Source: Kibdelosporangium persicum | Lineage (GTDB): Bacteria; Actinomycetota; Actinomycetes; Mycobacteriales; Pseudonocardiaceae | Direction: 5' to 3' | Length of the DNA: 64,000 nt | Assembly: GCF_013280595.1 (NCBI RefSeq) | Contig: NZ_JAAATY010000038.1 | Coordinates: forward strand, 1 to 64,000 | Part shown: positions 27,676-34,562 of the stretch, one piece after another | Layout: each line of letters opens with the position of its first letter | Numbering within the stretch: position 1 is the stretch's first letter | The notes under the pieces: model-generated | Database searches by the model: none | What the model saw: the letters and a program-made list of their open reading frames with translations, nothing else | What the model was told of the DNA's origin: nothing | Program-made: the position numbers and the translations under genes

Positions 27676-28987
27676 GTCGTTGATCAGGACGGCCACGCAT
27701 GCGGCCGAGCTGCTGGTGTGGTCCGCGGCGACCGCGGACGCGTTACCCATGGCCCGCCAGGCTGTCCTCGCCCGGCTGGAGGCTTCGCCGGACTCGCTGC
27801 CGGAACTGGCACGCGAGCTGCGGCAAGGCCCGCACGGCGCATATCGCGGAGCGTTGGCGTGTGCGGACGTGGAGTCCGGTGTCGCCGCGCTGCGGCGAGG
27901 CCGGAACCTGGAAGGCAAGCACCCGGCGGCCAGGCGGCCGGTGGCGTTCCTGCTCAGCGGCGTCGGCGACCAGTTTCCGGGCATGGCCGCGGACCTGTAC
28001 GAGTCCGAGCCGGTGTTCCGCGACGCCGTCGACAGTTGCTGCGCCGTGCTCGAGACCGAGGGATGCGACCTGCGCGAACTGTTGGTCCGGCCTGTGCAGC
28101 AGCCCGGATCGCCGGGGAACGACCTGCGCTCGATGGTGCGGGCCAGGCAGGTGCCACAGGGGCCCCTCGCCACGACGCGGCTCGGCCAGCCGGGCGTCTT
28201 CGTCGTGGAGTACGCACTGGCTCAGCTGGTCCGCGGCTGGGGCGTCGAACCGGCCGCCATGATCGGCTACAGCCTGGGCGAATACGTCGCGGCGTGCCTG
28301 GCCGGCGTGATGTCCCTGCCGGACGCGCTGCGCCTGGTGTGGTGGCGCGCGCAGCGGATCGAGCGACTGCCGCCCGGCGGCATGCTGGCCGTGGCGCTGC
28401 CCAGGGACGAGATCGGCCCGTGGCTCGGCGCCGATGTGGACGTGGCGGCCGTGACCAGTCCTTTTCAGACAGTCGTCGGCGGCCCCGTCGCCGCGGTGAC
28501 CGGCCTGGAACGACGGCTGGCCGACGCGGGCGTCGCCTGTCAGCGCGTGGGTGCGCACCACGGGTTCCACACGCGCTCGATGGAGCCGCTCGGCACGGAA
28601 CTCACCGAGTGGGTGCGCGCGAACGTCCGCCTGGCCGGACCGCGTATCCCGTATGTCTCCAACGTCACCGGCACCTGGATCACCGACGCCGAGGCGACCG
28701 ACCCGGCGTACTGGGCACAGCACCTGACCCGCACGGTCGAACTGATGTCCGGGCTAGGCGCCCTGTGGCGCGACGTGGATCCCGTGGCGATCGAGCTCGG
28801 GCCGGGCGACGGCCTGTCCTCCTACGCACGCCACCACCCGGCATGCGACCGGATCCGGCTGCCGCGGGTTCAGCCGGGCCTGGCCCCGGCGACCGGGCTG
28901 CTCACCTCGCTCGGCCGGCTCTGGGTGGCCGGCCTGGAGATCGACTGGACCCGCTTCACCAACGACTGTCCAAGGAGTGACTCATGA
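27668..28987 (+). CDS. Discrete acyltransferase (trans-acting AT)
   Basis: 439 aa; ATG at 27668 preceded by GGAAGGAG and overlapping the thioesterase stop by 8 nt. Malonyl-CoA/ACP transacylase fold: SGVGDQFPG, the nucleophile loop GYSLGEY (GHSxGE variant) and a substrate-specificity motif HGFH in place of the malonyl HAFH. An extra N-terminal stretch of about 90 residues precedes the AT fold. Because the adjacent PKS lacks an AT and the next four genes make a hydroxymalonyl-type ACP, this enzyme probably transfers that ACP-bound unit to the PKS, as discrete ATs do in zwittermicin biosynthesis. A TTA codon is at 27743-27745 (residue 26). The ATGA overlap couples it to the dehydrogenase gene. 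Confidence 0.87.
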   Translation: MTESLIRTATHAAELLVWSAATADALPMARQAVLARLEASPDSLPELARELRQGPHGAYRGALACADVESGVAALRRGRNLEGKHPAARRPVAFLLSGVGDQFPGMAADLYESEPVFRDAVDSCCAVLETEGCDLRELLVRPVQQPGSPGNDLRSMVRARQVPQGPLATTRLGQPGVFVVEYALAQLVRGWGVEPAAMIGYSLGEYVAACLAGVMSLPDALRLVWWRAQRIERLPPGGMLAVALPRDEIGPWLGADVDVAAVTSPFQTVVGGPVAAVTGLERRLADAGVACQRVGAHHGFHTRSMEPLGTELTEWVRANVRLAGPRIPYVSNVTGTWITDAEATDPAYWAQHLTRTVELMSGLGALWRDVDPVAIELGPGDGLSSYARHHPACDRIRLPRVQPGLAPATGLLTSLGRLWVAGLEIDWTRFTNDCPRSDS

Positions 28988-29862
28988 TCGGCGTGGTCGG
29001 TGCGGGCACCATCGGGACGGGAGTGGCGCAGAGCCTCTCCCAGGCCGAGCACAAGGTCGTCCTGGTCGACACCTCCCTTGACGCGCTGGACCGCGCGCGT
29101 GCGGAGATCGGCCGGGCCGTGCGGTTGCAGCGGCTGGTCGATCCCGCCCTGCCCGCGTACGAACCCGGCGAGGTGCTCGACCGGATCACCTTCACCCAGG
29201 ACGTGGCGGACCTCGCCACGGCGAGCGTGGTGATCGAGAACGTGTCGGAGCAGTGGTCCGCCAAGCAGGCCGTGTACCGGGCGCTGGACCGCGTCTGCGA
29301 ACCCGCGTGCGTCTTCGTGGTCAACACCTCCTGCTTCCCGATCACCGACGTCGCCGCGCTGACGTCCCGGCCCGCGCAGGTCGTCGGCCTGCACTTCATG
29401 AACCCGGTGCCGCTCAAGCCCGTGGTGGAGCTCATTCCCGGCTGGCACACGGCAGCCGCCACGGTCGAAGCGGCGCGGTCGCTGCTCGCGTCGATGGGCA
29501 AGACGGCCATCAGCGTGAAGGATTCGCCGGGCTTCGTGTCCAACCGGGTCCTGATGCTGACGATCAACGAGGCCGCGTTCTGCCGTGCCGAGGGCATCGC
29601 GTCGGCCGAGGCGATCGACGAGCTCTTCAAGCACTGTTTCGGCCACCAGATGGGCCCGCTGGAGACCGCCGACCTGATCGGCGTCGACACGATCCTGCAC
29701 AGCCTCGAGGTCCTGCACGAACGCTTCGGCGACTCGAAATACCGGCCCTGCCCCCTGCTGCGGACGATGGTCGCCGCCGGCCTGCTCGGCCGCAAGAGCG
29801 GTGCGGGCTTCCACCACTACGGGATCACCGGCGACCGGCGACCCGCCCGTCAAGGAGCCTGA
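28984..29862 (+). CDS. 3-hydroxyacyl-CoA dehydrogenase family, FkbK-like (hydroxymalonyl-ACP)
   Basis: 292 aa. N-terminal NAD(P)-binding GVVGAGTIGTG, the HxxNP motif (HFMNPVPLKPVVE) and the C-terminal 3HCDH domain are intact. In FkbG-K type cassettes this enzyme oxidises glyceryl-ACP at C3 on the way to (hydroxy)malonate semialdehyde-ACP. It starts within an ATGA overlap and is followed one base after its stop by the dedicated ACP gene; its place in a K-J-I-H order is the strongest evidence for the assignment over a fatty-acid enzyme. Confidence 0.88.
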   Translation: MIGVVGAGTIGTGVAQSLSQAEHKVVLVDTSLDALDRARAEIGRAVRLQRLVDPALPAYEPGEVLDRITFTQDVADLATASVVIENVSEQWSAKQAVYRALDRVCEPACVFVVNTSCFPITDVAALTSRPAQVVGLHFMNPVPLKPVVELIPGWHTAAATVEAARSLLASMGKTAISVKDSPGFVSNRVLMLTINEAAFCRAEGIASAEAIDELFKHCFGHQMGPLETADLIGVDTILHSLEVLHERFGDSKYRPCPLLRTMVAAGLLGRKSGAGFHHYGITGDRRPARQGA

Positions 29863-29863
29863 G

Positions 29864-30100
29864 ATGGACACCAAGACCCGCATCCGCACGTTCCTCAACA
29901 CCCGCCTGCCTGACGAGGTGCGCGACGACGAGGACATCTTCGAGGCAGGCCTGGTGAACTCGCTGTTCGCCATGCAGCTGGTGCTGTTCGTGGAACAGGA
30001 GTTCACGATCCGGATCGGCAACGAGGACCTGGAGCGCGACAACTTCCGCTCCGTCGACGCGATCACGGGGCTGGTCGAGCGCCATGCCGGCGTCGGCTGA
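29864..30100 (+). CDS. Dedicated acyl carrier protein, FkbJ-like
   Basis: 78 aa; ATG at 29864 with AAGGAG 7-11 nt upstream. The phosphopantetheine Ser is in GLVNSLFAMQL: the Asn-Ser-Leu variant of the usual DSL is characteristic of the ACPs that carry glyceryl, hydroxymalonyl and methoxymalonyl units. Its 3' end overlaps the acyl-CoA dehydrogenase gene by 17 nt. Confidence 0.9.
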   Translation: MDTKTRIRTFLNTRLPDEVRDDEDIFEAGLVNSLFAMQLVLFVEQEFTIRIGNEDLERDNFRSVDAITGLVERHAGVG

Positions 30101-31268
30101 CCCGCGGGCGGACCGGTGCGCCGAGGCGGCCCGGTTCCGTGAGTTCGTCGACCGGGTCGTCACGCCACGAGCGGCCGGGATCGACCAGGACGGGGCGGTG
30201 CCCAGCGAGGTCGTGCGATCCCTGGCCGCCGAGGGCTATCTGGGCGCGGGTGTGGCGGTGGAACACGGCGGCGGCGGCTTCGACGCCGTCCGGCTCGGCA
30301 TCCTGTACGAGGAGGTCGGCCGTGGCTGCTCATCGGTACGCACCTTGCTGACCGTGCACGGGATGGTCGCGAGCGCGGTCGAACGCTGGGGCACCGGCGT
30401 CCAGCGTGCGGACCTGTTGCCCCGGCTGGCCCGTGGCGAGGTCATCGGGGTGTTCGCCCTGAGCGAGGAAGCCGCAGGCAGCGACCCGACCACCGTGCGG
30501 ACCACGGCCGAGCCGGTGCCGGACGGCTACGTGCTGACCGGCACCAAGCGGTGGATCAGCATGGCGCTGATCGCCGACGTGTTGCTGGTCTTCGCCCGCA
30601 CGCCAGGGGGAATCACGGCTTTCCTGGTGCCGCGTGACACGCCAGGCTTGCGTGTGGCGCCGATCGACGGCGTGCTCGGCACCCGTGGCGGCCTGATGGG
30701 CGAGGTACAGCTGGAAGGCTGCCGGGTGCCGGCCGGAGCGGTGCTCGGGCCGGTCGACCGTGGCTTCATGACGGTCGCGGCGGTCGCGCTTGAGCTGGGC
30801 CGCTACAGCGTCGCCTGTGGGTGCGTGGGCATCGCACAAGCATGTCTGGACGCGTCCATGAACCACACCGCACACCGGTGGCAGGGTGGCGCGTTCATCA
30901 AGGACCACCAGCTGATTCGCCGGCTGTTGACCGATATGGCGACCGAGGTCGCGGCAGCGCGGCTGCTCTGCCGTCAGGCCGGTGCGTTGCGTGCCGGCAA
31001 CGACCTGGCAGCCCCGATGGCCACGTGGATGGCCAAGTACTTCGCCGCCGCGGCGGCCAACCGTGCCGCCCGGGAGACGGTGCAGATCCACGGCGCCGCG
31101 GGCTGCTTCGACGGTCACCCGGCCGCCCGGTACCTGCGGGACGCGAAGGTCATGGAGATCATCGAGGGCAGCACGCAGATCCAGCAGGTCGTCATCGCGG
31201 ACCTGGTCCGGCAGGAGCGTCACCGGCTGCCGGACCTGGCCGAAGCCCTCATGTCCGTAGGGAGGTGA
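30084..31268 (+). CDS. Acyl-CoA dehydrogenase family flavoprotein, FkbI-like
   Basis: 394 aa with the three-part acyl-CoA dehydrogenase layout: N-terminal helices, the beta-barrel with FALSEEAAGSDPTT, and C-terminal helices ending in the FAD/substrate motif IHGAAGCF and EIIEGSTQIQQ. In hydroxymalonyl/methoxymalonyl-ACP pathways this flavoprotein oxidises the 2-hydroxy-3-oxo acyl-ACP to the malonyl form. The ATG at 30084 lies inside the end of the ACP gene; a later start is possible but would trim the first helix. The FkbH gene starts 3 nt after its stop. Confidence 0.88.
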   Translation: MPASADPRADRCAEAARFREFVDRVVTPRAAGIDQDGAVPSEVVRSLAAEGYLGAGVAVEHGGGGFDAVRLGILYEEVGRGCSSVRTLLTVHGMVASAVERWGTGVQRADLLPRLARGEVIGVFALSEEAAGSDPTTVRTTAEPVPDGYVLTGTKRWISMALIADVLLVFARTPGGITAFLVPRDTPGLRVAPIDGVLGTRGGLMGEVQLEGCRVPAGAVLGPVDRGFMTVAAVALELGRYSVACGCVGIAQACLDASMNHTAHRWQGGAFIKDHQLIRRLLTDMATEVAAARLLCRQAGALRAGNDLAAPMATWMAKYFAAAAANRAARETVQIHGAAGCFDGHPAARYLRDAKVMEIIEGSTQIQQVVIADLVRQERHRLPDLAEALMSVGR

Positions 31269-31271
31269 GCC

Positions 31272-32333
31272 GTGGCCGCCAATTCCGAGGCCCGGCCTGT
31301 GAAATGCGTGATCTGGGACCTCGACGACACGGTCTGGGAAGGTGTGCTGCTCGAGGACTCGCGAGTGCGTCCGCGGCCCGAGGTGCTGGAGGTGCTCCGC
31401 GCACTGGACAGCCGGGGAATCCTGCACTCGATCGCCAGCCGCAACGACCCGGCGGCCGCCCGCGCCAAGCTCGACGAGCTGGGCATCGGCGAACTGTTCC
31501 TGTACCCGCAGATCAACTGGGGCTCCAAGGCGGAGTCCGTCGCGCGGATCGCGCGACGGCTCAACCTCGACCCGGACTCGTTCGCCTTCGTGGACGACCA
31601 GGCCTTCGAGCGTGAAGAGGTCAACTCGCGGTTTCCGGCCGTGCGGTGCTTCGACGCCGCACAGGTCGCCGGACTCCCCGGGCTGCCCGCGTTCCGGCCC
31701 GCCTTCGTGACCGAGGAGTCGCGGCAACGCAGGCACATGTACCGGGCGGCCATCGACCGGGACGAGGCGGCCGAGGAGTTCACCGGCACCTCGGCGGAGT
31801 TCCTGTCCACTTTGGACATGGTGTTCACGGTCGCGCCGGCCACCACCGAGGACCTCGGCCGGGCGGAGGAGCTGACCGTCCGGACCCACCAGCTCAACAC
31901 CACCGGGCGGACGTACTCCCACGCCGAGCTCGACCAGCTGCGGCGCTCCGGCGACCACCTGCTGCTGATGGCCGAACTGACCGACCGGTTCGGTTCGTAC
32001 GGCAAGATCGGCCTGGCCCTGGTGGAACTGGGCCAGGAGGCCTGGCGGCTCAAACTGCTGCTGATGTCCTGCCGGGTGATGTCGCGCGGGGTCGGCACAG
32101 TGCTGCTGAACGAGATCCAGCGGCTCGCCGCCGCCGCCGGTGTCCGGCTGCGGGCCGACTTCGTCGTCAACGACCGCAACCGGATGATGTACGTGACCTA
32201 CCGGATGGGTGGCTTCCGGGAGGTGTCCCGCGACGGCGACGAAGTGGTCCTCGAAGGCCCCGAGGACATCCCGCCGATCCCGCACTATCTGGCCGTCCGT
32301 GGTGTGGCCGGTGCGGGTCTGGGGCGTGGCTGA
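31272..32333 (+). CDS. fkbH: FkbH-like glyceryl-ACP synthase (HAD phosphatase-acyltransferase)
   Basis: 353 aa; GTG start. The HAD motif WDLDDTVWEG (DxDxT) and a second HAD acidic motif FVDDQAFE are clear; the C-terminal half is an acetyltransferase-like domain ending in NDRNRMMYVTYRMGGF. FkbH proteins dephosphorylate 1,3-bisphosphoglycerate and load the glyceryl group on the partner ACP, the committed step to hydroxymalonyl-ACP. No FkbG-type O-methyltransferase is present anywhere in the window, so the extender should stay as hydroxymalonyl rather than methoxymalonyl. Its stop overlaps the next ATG (TGATG). Confidence 0.92.
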   Translation: MAANSEARPVKCVIWDLDDTVWEGVLLEDSRVRPRPEVLEVLRALDSRGILHSIASRNDPAAARAKLDELGIGELFLYPQINWGSKAESVARIARRLNLDPDSFAFVDDQAFEREEVNSRFPAVRCFDAAQVAGLPGLPAFRPAFVTEESRQRRHMYRAAIDRDEAAEEFTGTSAEFLSTLDMVFTVAPATTEDLGRAEELTVRTHQLNTTGRTYSHAELDQLRRSGDHLLLMAELTDRFGSYGKIGLALVELGQEAWRLKLLLMSCRVMSRGVGTVLLNEIQRLAAAAGVRLRADFVVNDRNRMMYVTYRMGGFREVSRDGDEVVLEGPEDIPPIPHYLAVRGVAGAGLGRG

Positions 32334-33322
32334 TGCGACAACCGATCCTGGCCGACAGCGTGCGGCTGGCCGACGACGGCGTGCACATCCTCGACCGGCG
32401 GGTGTTCCCGGCGCGGCAGGAGTGGGTGCGTTGCGCCACGGTCGAGGACGTGGCGAAGGCCATCGAGGACATGGTGACCCAGTCGTCCGGTCCGTACTTC
32501 GCCACGGCGTGGGCGATGGTGCTGGCGGCGCGGGAGTCCGTCGGCAGACGCGAACCATTGGACCACTTGCGATGGGCGGGGGAGCGGCTCATCGCGACCC
32601 GGCCGACGAACAACCACCAGCGCACCGCCGTGCACGCCGTACTGTCCGTTGTGGACGAAACCGACGTCGTCGGCTCGGCGCTGGCAGGCGCGCGGGCCGC
32701 GGACGAACAGTACCGCGCCCGCAGCCGCGCGCTCGGTGCCCATACCGCGGACCTGTTGGCGGACGGCGCGTCCGTGCTGACCCATTGCTGGGCCGACCTG
32801 TACCTGGTCGAGCTGGTCACCGCCGCGCGGGCGGCGGGCAAGACTTTCACCTTCCACTGCACCGAAACGCGCCCGTACCAGCAGGGCGCCCGGCTGACCG
32901 CGCAGACCCTGGCCGAGATGGGCGTGGCGACCACGCTGATCACCGACGGGACGGGCGGCGCGGTGCTGGCCTCAGGACAGCTCGACGCGCTGGTCACCGC
33001 CGCCGACCGGGTCACCATGGACGGTCACGTGGTGAACAAGGTCGGCACGCTCGGCCTCGCGGTCGCCGCGCACACCTATGGCGTGCCGTTCCTGGCCATG
33101 GTGCAGGCCCCGGATCGGCTTGCCGCGACCGCGGCCGACGTGCCGATCGAGTACCGGGCGGGCGCCGAGGTGCTGGCCGCCGCCGGTGTCACGCATCCGG
33201 GAATCCGGGGCCATTACCCGGCTTTCGACGTCACGCCGCCGCGGTTCGTCACCACGGTGGTCACCGACCGCGGCCCGTTCGCCCCGCAGGCGCTGGCCGG
33301 CTACTACCAGGAGGAGCCGTGA
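32333..33322 (+). CDS. mtnA: MtnA-like 5-methylthioribose-1-phosphate isomerase (eIF2B fold)
   Basis: 329 aa, normal for the family. The catalytic Cys is kept in VLTHCWAD, the ETRP substrate motif in CTETRPYQQGARLT, and the catalytic Asp in TAADRVTMDG followed by VVNKVGT, so it looks active. MtnA isomerises 5-methylthioribose-1-phosphate to the ribulose form in the methionine salvage pathway. It is coupled to fkbH upstream and to mtnB downstream by overlapping codons, so it is an integral part of the operon. A different sugar-1-phosphate is a possible substrate, but the adjacent mtnB and mtnD homologues favour methylthioribose. Confidence 0.83.
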   Translation: MRQPILADSVRLADDGVHILDRRVFPARQEWVRCATVEDVAKAIEDMVTQSSGPYFATAWAMVLAARESVGRREPLDHLRWAGERLIATRPTNNHQRTAVHAVLSVVDETDVVGSALAGARAADEQYRARSRALGAHTADLLADGASVLTHCWADLYLVELVTAARAAGKTFTFHCTETRPYQQGARLTAQTLAEMGVATTLITDGTGGAVLASGQLDALVTAADRVTMDGHVVNKVGTLGLAVAAHTYGVPFLAMVQAPDRLAATAADVPIEYRAGAEVLAAAGVTHPGIRGHYPAFDVTPPRFVTTVVTDRGPFAPQALAGYYQEEP

Positions 33323-33948
33323 CGCGCTCCGATGAGACGAACGTGGCGTTCGCCTGCCGGGCGTTGCTCAAGGAGTCCATCCGGTACGCCGAAATGGGCT
33401 GGATGCGCGGTACCTCGGGCAACCTGTCCCTCGTACTGGCCCGGGACCCGTTGCGGCTGGCAGTCACCGCGAGCGGTGTGGACAAGGGCGAGTTGACCGC
33501 GGCTGATGTGGTGCTCGTCGACGGAGCCGGTACGGCACTGTCCGGCCCTGCGCCGTCGGCGGAGGCCGAGTTGCACGCGCGGATCGCCGCCGTCGCCGGA
33601 GCCGGCGCGGTCGTCCACGTCCACGCGCTCGCGCCGGTGCTGGCCGCGGAGCGGTGGCCGGGCGGTGTGCCGTTGACGGACGTGGAAATGCTCAAGGGGT
33701 TCGGCCGGGCCGCACACGGCGACAAGGTCGTCGTTCCGGTGATCCCCAACGACCAGGACATGCGAGTGCTCGGCGACGCCTTCGAGACCGGGTTCCGCGC
33801 GGACACACCGGCGCTGATCGTGTCCCGGCACGGCATCTACGTGTGGGGCACGGACCTGCGCCAGGCCAGGCACCGGCTGGAGTGCCTGGAATGGCTGCTC
33901 AGGTTCGCCCTCGCGACGAGCGCCGAACACCCGGAAAGGGGAATGTGA
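33319..33948 (+). CDS. mtnB: MtnB-like methylthioribulose-1-phosphate dehydratase (class II aldolase fold)
   Basis: 209 aa; GTG start overlapping the upstream stop (GTGA). Metal ligands are visible as VHVHA and SRHGIYVWG; the phosphate-binding GTSGNLS lies near the N-terminus. MtnB dehydrates 5-methylthioribulose-1-phosphate to the diketone. Fold alone would also allow an aldolase; position between mtnA and an acireductone dioxygenase fixes the likely role. The enolase-phosphatase step (MtnC or MtnW/X) is not encoded in the window and would have to come from elsewhere in the genome. Confidence 0.83.
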   Translation: MTRSDETNVAFACRALLKESIRYAEMGWMRGTSGNLSLVLARDPLRLAVTASGVDKGELTAADVVLVDGAGTALSGPAPSAEAELHARIAAVAGAGAVVHVHALAPVLAAERWPGGVPLTDVEMLKGFGRAAHGDKVVVPVIPNDQDMRVLGDAFETGFRADTPALIVSRHGIYVWGTDLRQARHRLECLEWLLRFALATSAEHPERGM

Positions 33949-34514
33949 TGACGTTGCTGACCGTATGGGCCGATGACGATCCGTCCTCGGTGTTGTCACG
34001 GACCACGGACGGCGAGCAGATCGCCCGCGAGCTCAAGCCGCTCGGCGTCCGCTTCGAACGCTGGCCACTGGCCGGCGACCTGCCCGCCGAGCCGACCCCG
34101 CAGGAGGTCCTGGCCGCGTACGCGCCGCACGTGCGGCGCGTGATCGACACCGAGGGGTACGTGCTCGTCGACGCGATGTCGATGAGTCCGTCCGGCGATC
34201 CGGAACGCGCCGCGGAGGCGAGGCGGAAGTTTCTCGCCGAGCACACCCACGACGATGATGAGGACCGCTTTTTCGCCCGCGGCGCCGGAGCGTTCTACCT
34301 GCACATCGGCGGCAAGGTGTACGCCGTCCTGTGCGAGGCGGGCGACATGCTGAGCGTTCCTGCCGACACTCCACACTGGTTCGACATGGGCAGCCGCCCC
34401 GACTACGTGGCCATCCGCTTCTTCCACCAGGAAGACGGCTGGGTGGGCGACTTCACCGGCAGCAGGCTCGCTGAGGCGCTGCCGGATTTCGACACGCTCT
34501 TCGCGGCCCGGTGA
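33948..34514 (+). CDS. mtnD: Acireductone dioxygenase (MtnD)
   Basis: 188 aa cupin; ATG at 33948 overlaps the mtnB stop. All four metal ligands are present: HTHDDDE supplies two His and Glu follows in the same loop (HxHxxxE pattern), and PHWFD supplies the last His. With Fe the enzyme converts the acireductone to 2-keto-4-methylthiobutyrate plus formate; with Ni it gives methylthiopropionate, CO and formate. Its product is the immediate precursor of methionine by transamination. Its presence excludes a simple 5'-deoxyadenosine shunt and points to recycling of methylthioadenosine. Confidence 0.9.
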   Translation: MTLLTVWADDDPSSVLSRTTDGEQIARELKPLGVRFERWPLAGDLPAEPTPQEVLAAYAPHVRRVIDTEGYVLVDAMSMSPSGDPERAAEARRKFLAEHTHDDDEDRFFARGAGAFYLHIGGKVYAVLCEAGDMLSVPADTPHWFDMGSRPDYVAIRFFHQEDGWVGDFTGSRLAEALPDFDTLFAAR

Positions 34515-34536
34515 CAACGGTCGCGGTGACAACGGT
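34509..34536 (+). repeat. Pair of 13-bp direct repeats before the dehydratase gene
   Basis: CGGTGACAACGGT occurs twice (34509-34521 and 34524-34536) with a 15-nt period; the first copy spans the mtnD stop codon. The repeat lies 26 bp before the next start. It may be an activator-type binding site or a chance duplication. Confidence 0.5.
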
Positions 34537-34562
34537 TGCTGTGCCGAACGAAAGGACAAGGC

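Noticed and set aside
32333-33948. 5'-deoxyadenosine salvage shunt
   Set aside because: An isomerase and class II aldolase fold alone could fit, but the third gene is an acireductone dioxygenase with full metal ligands, which belongs to methylthioribose salvage.
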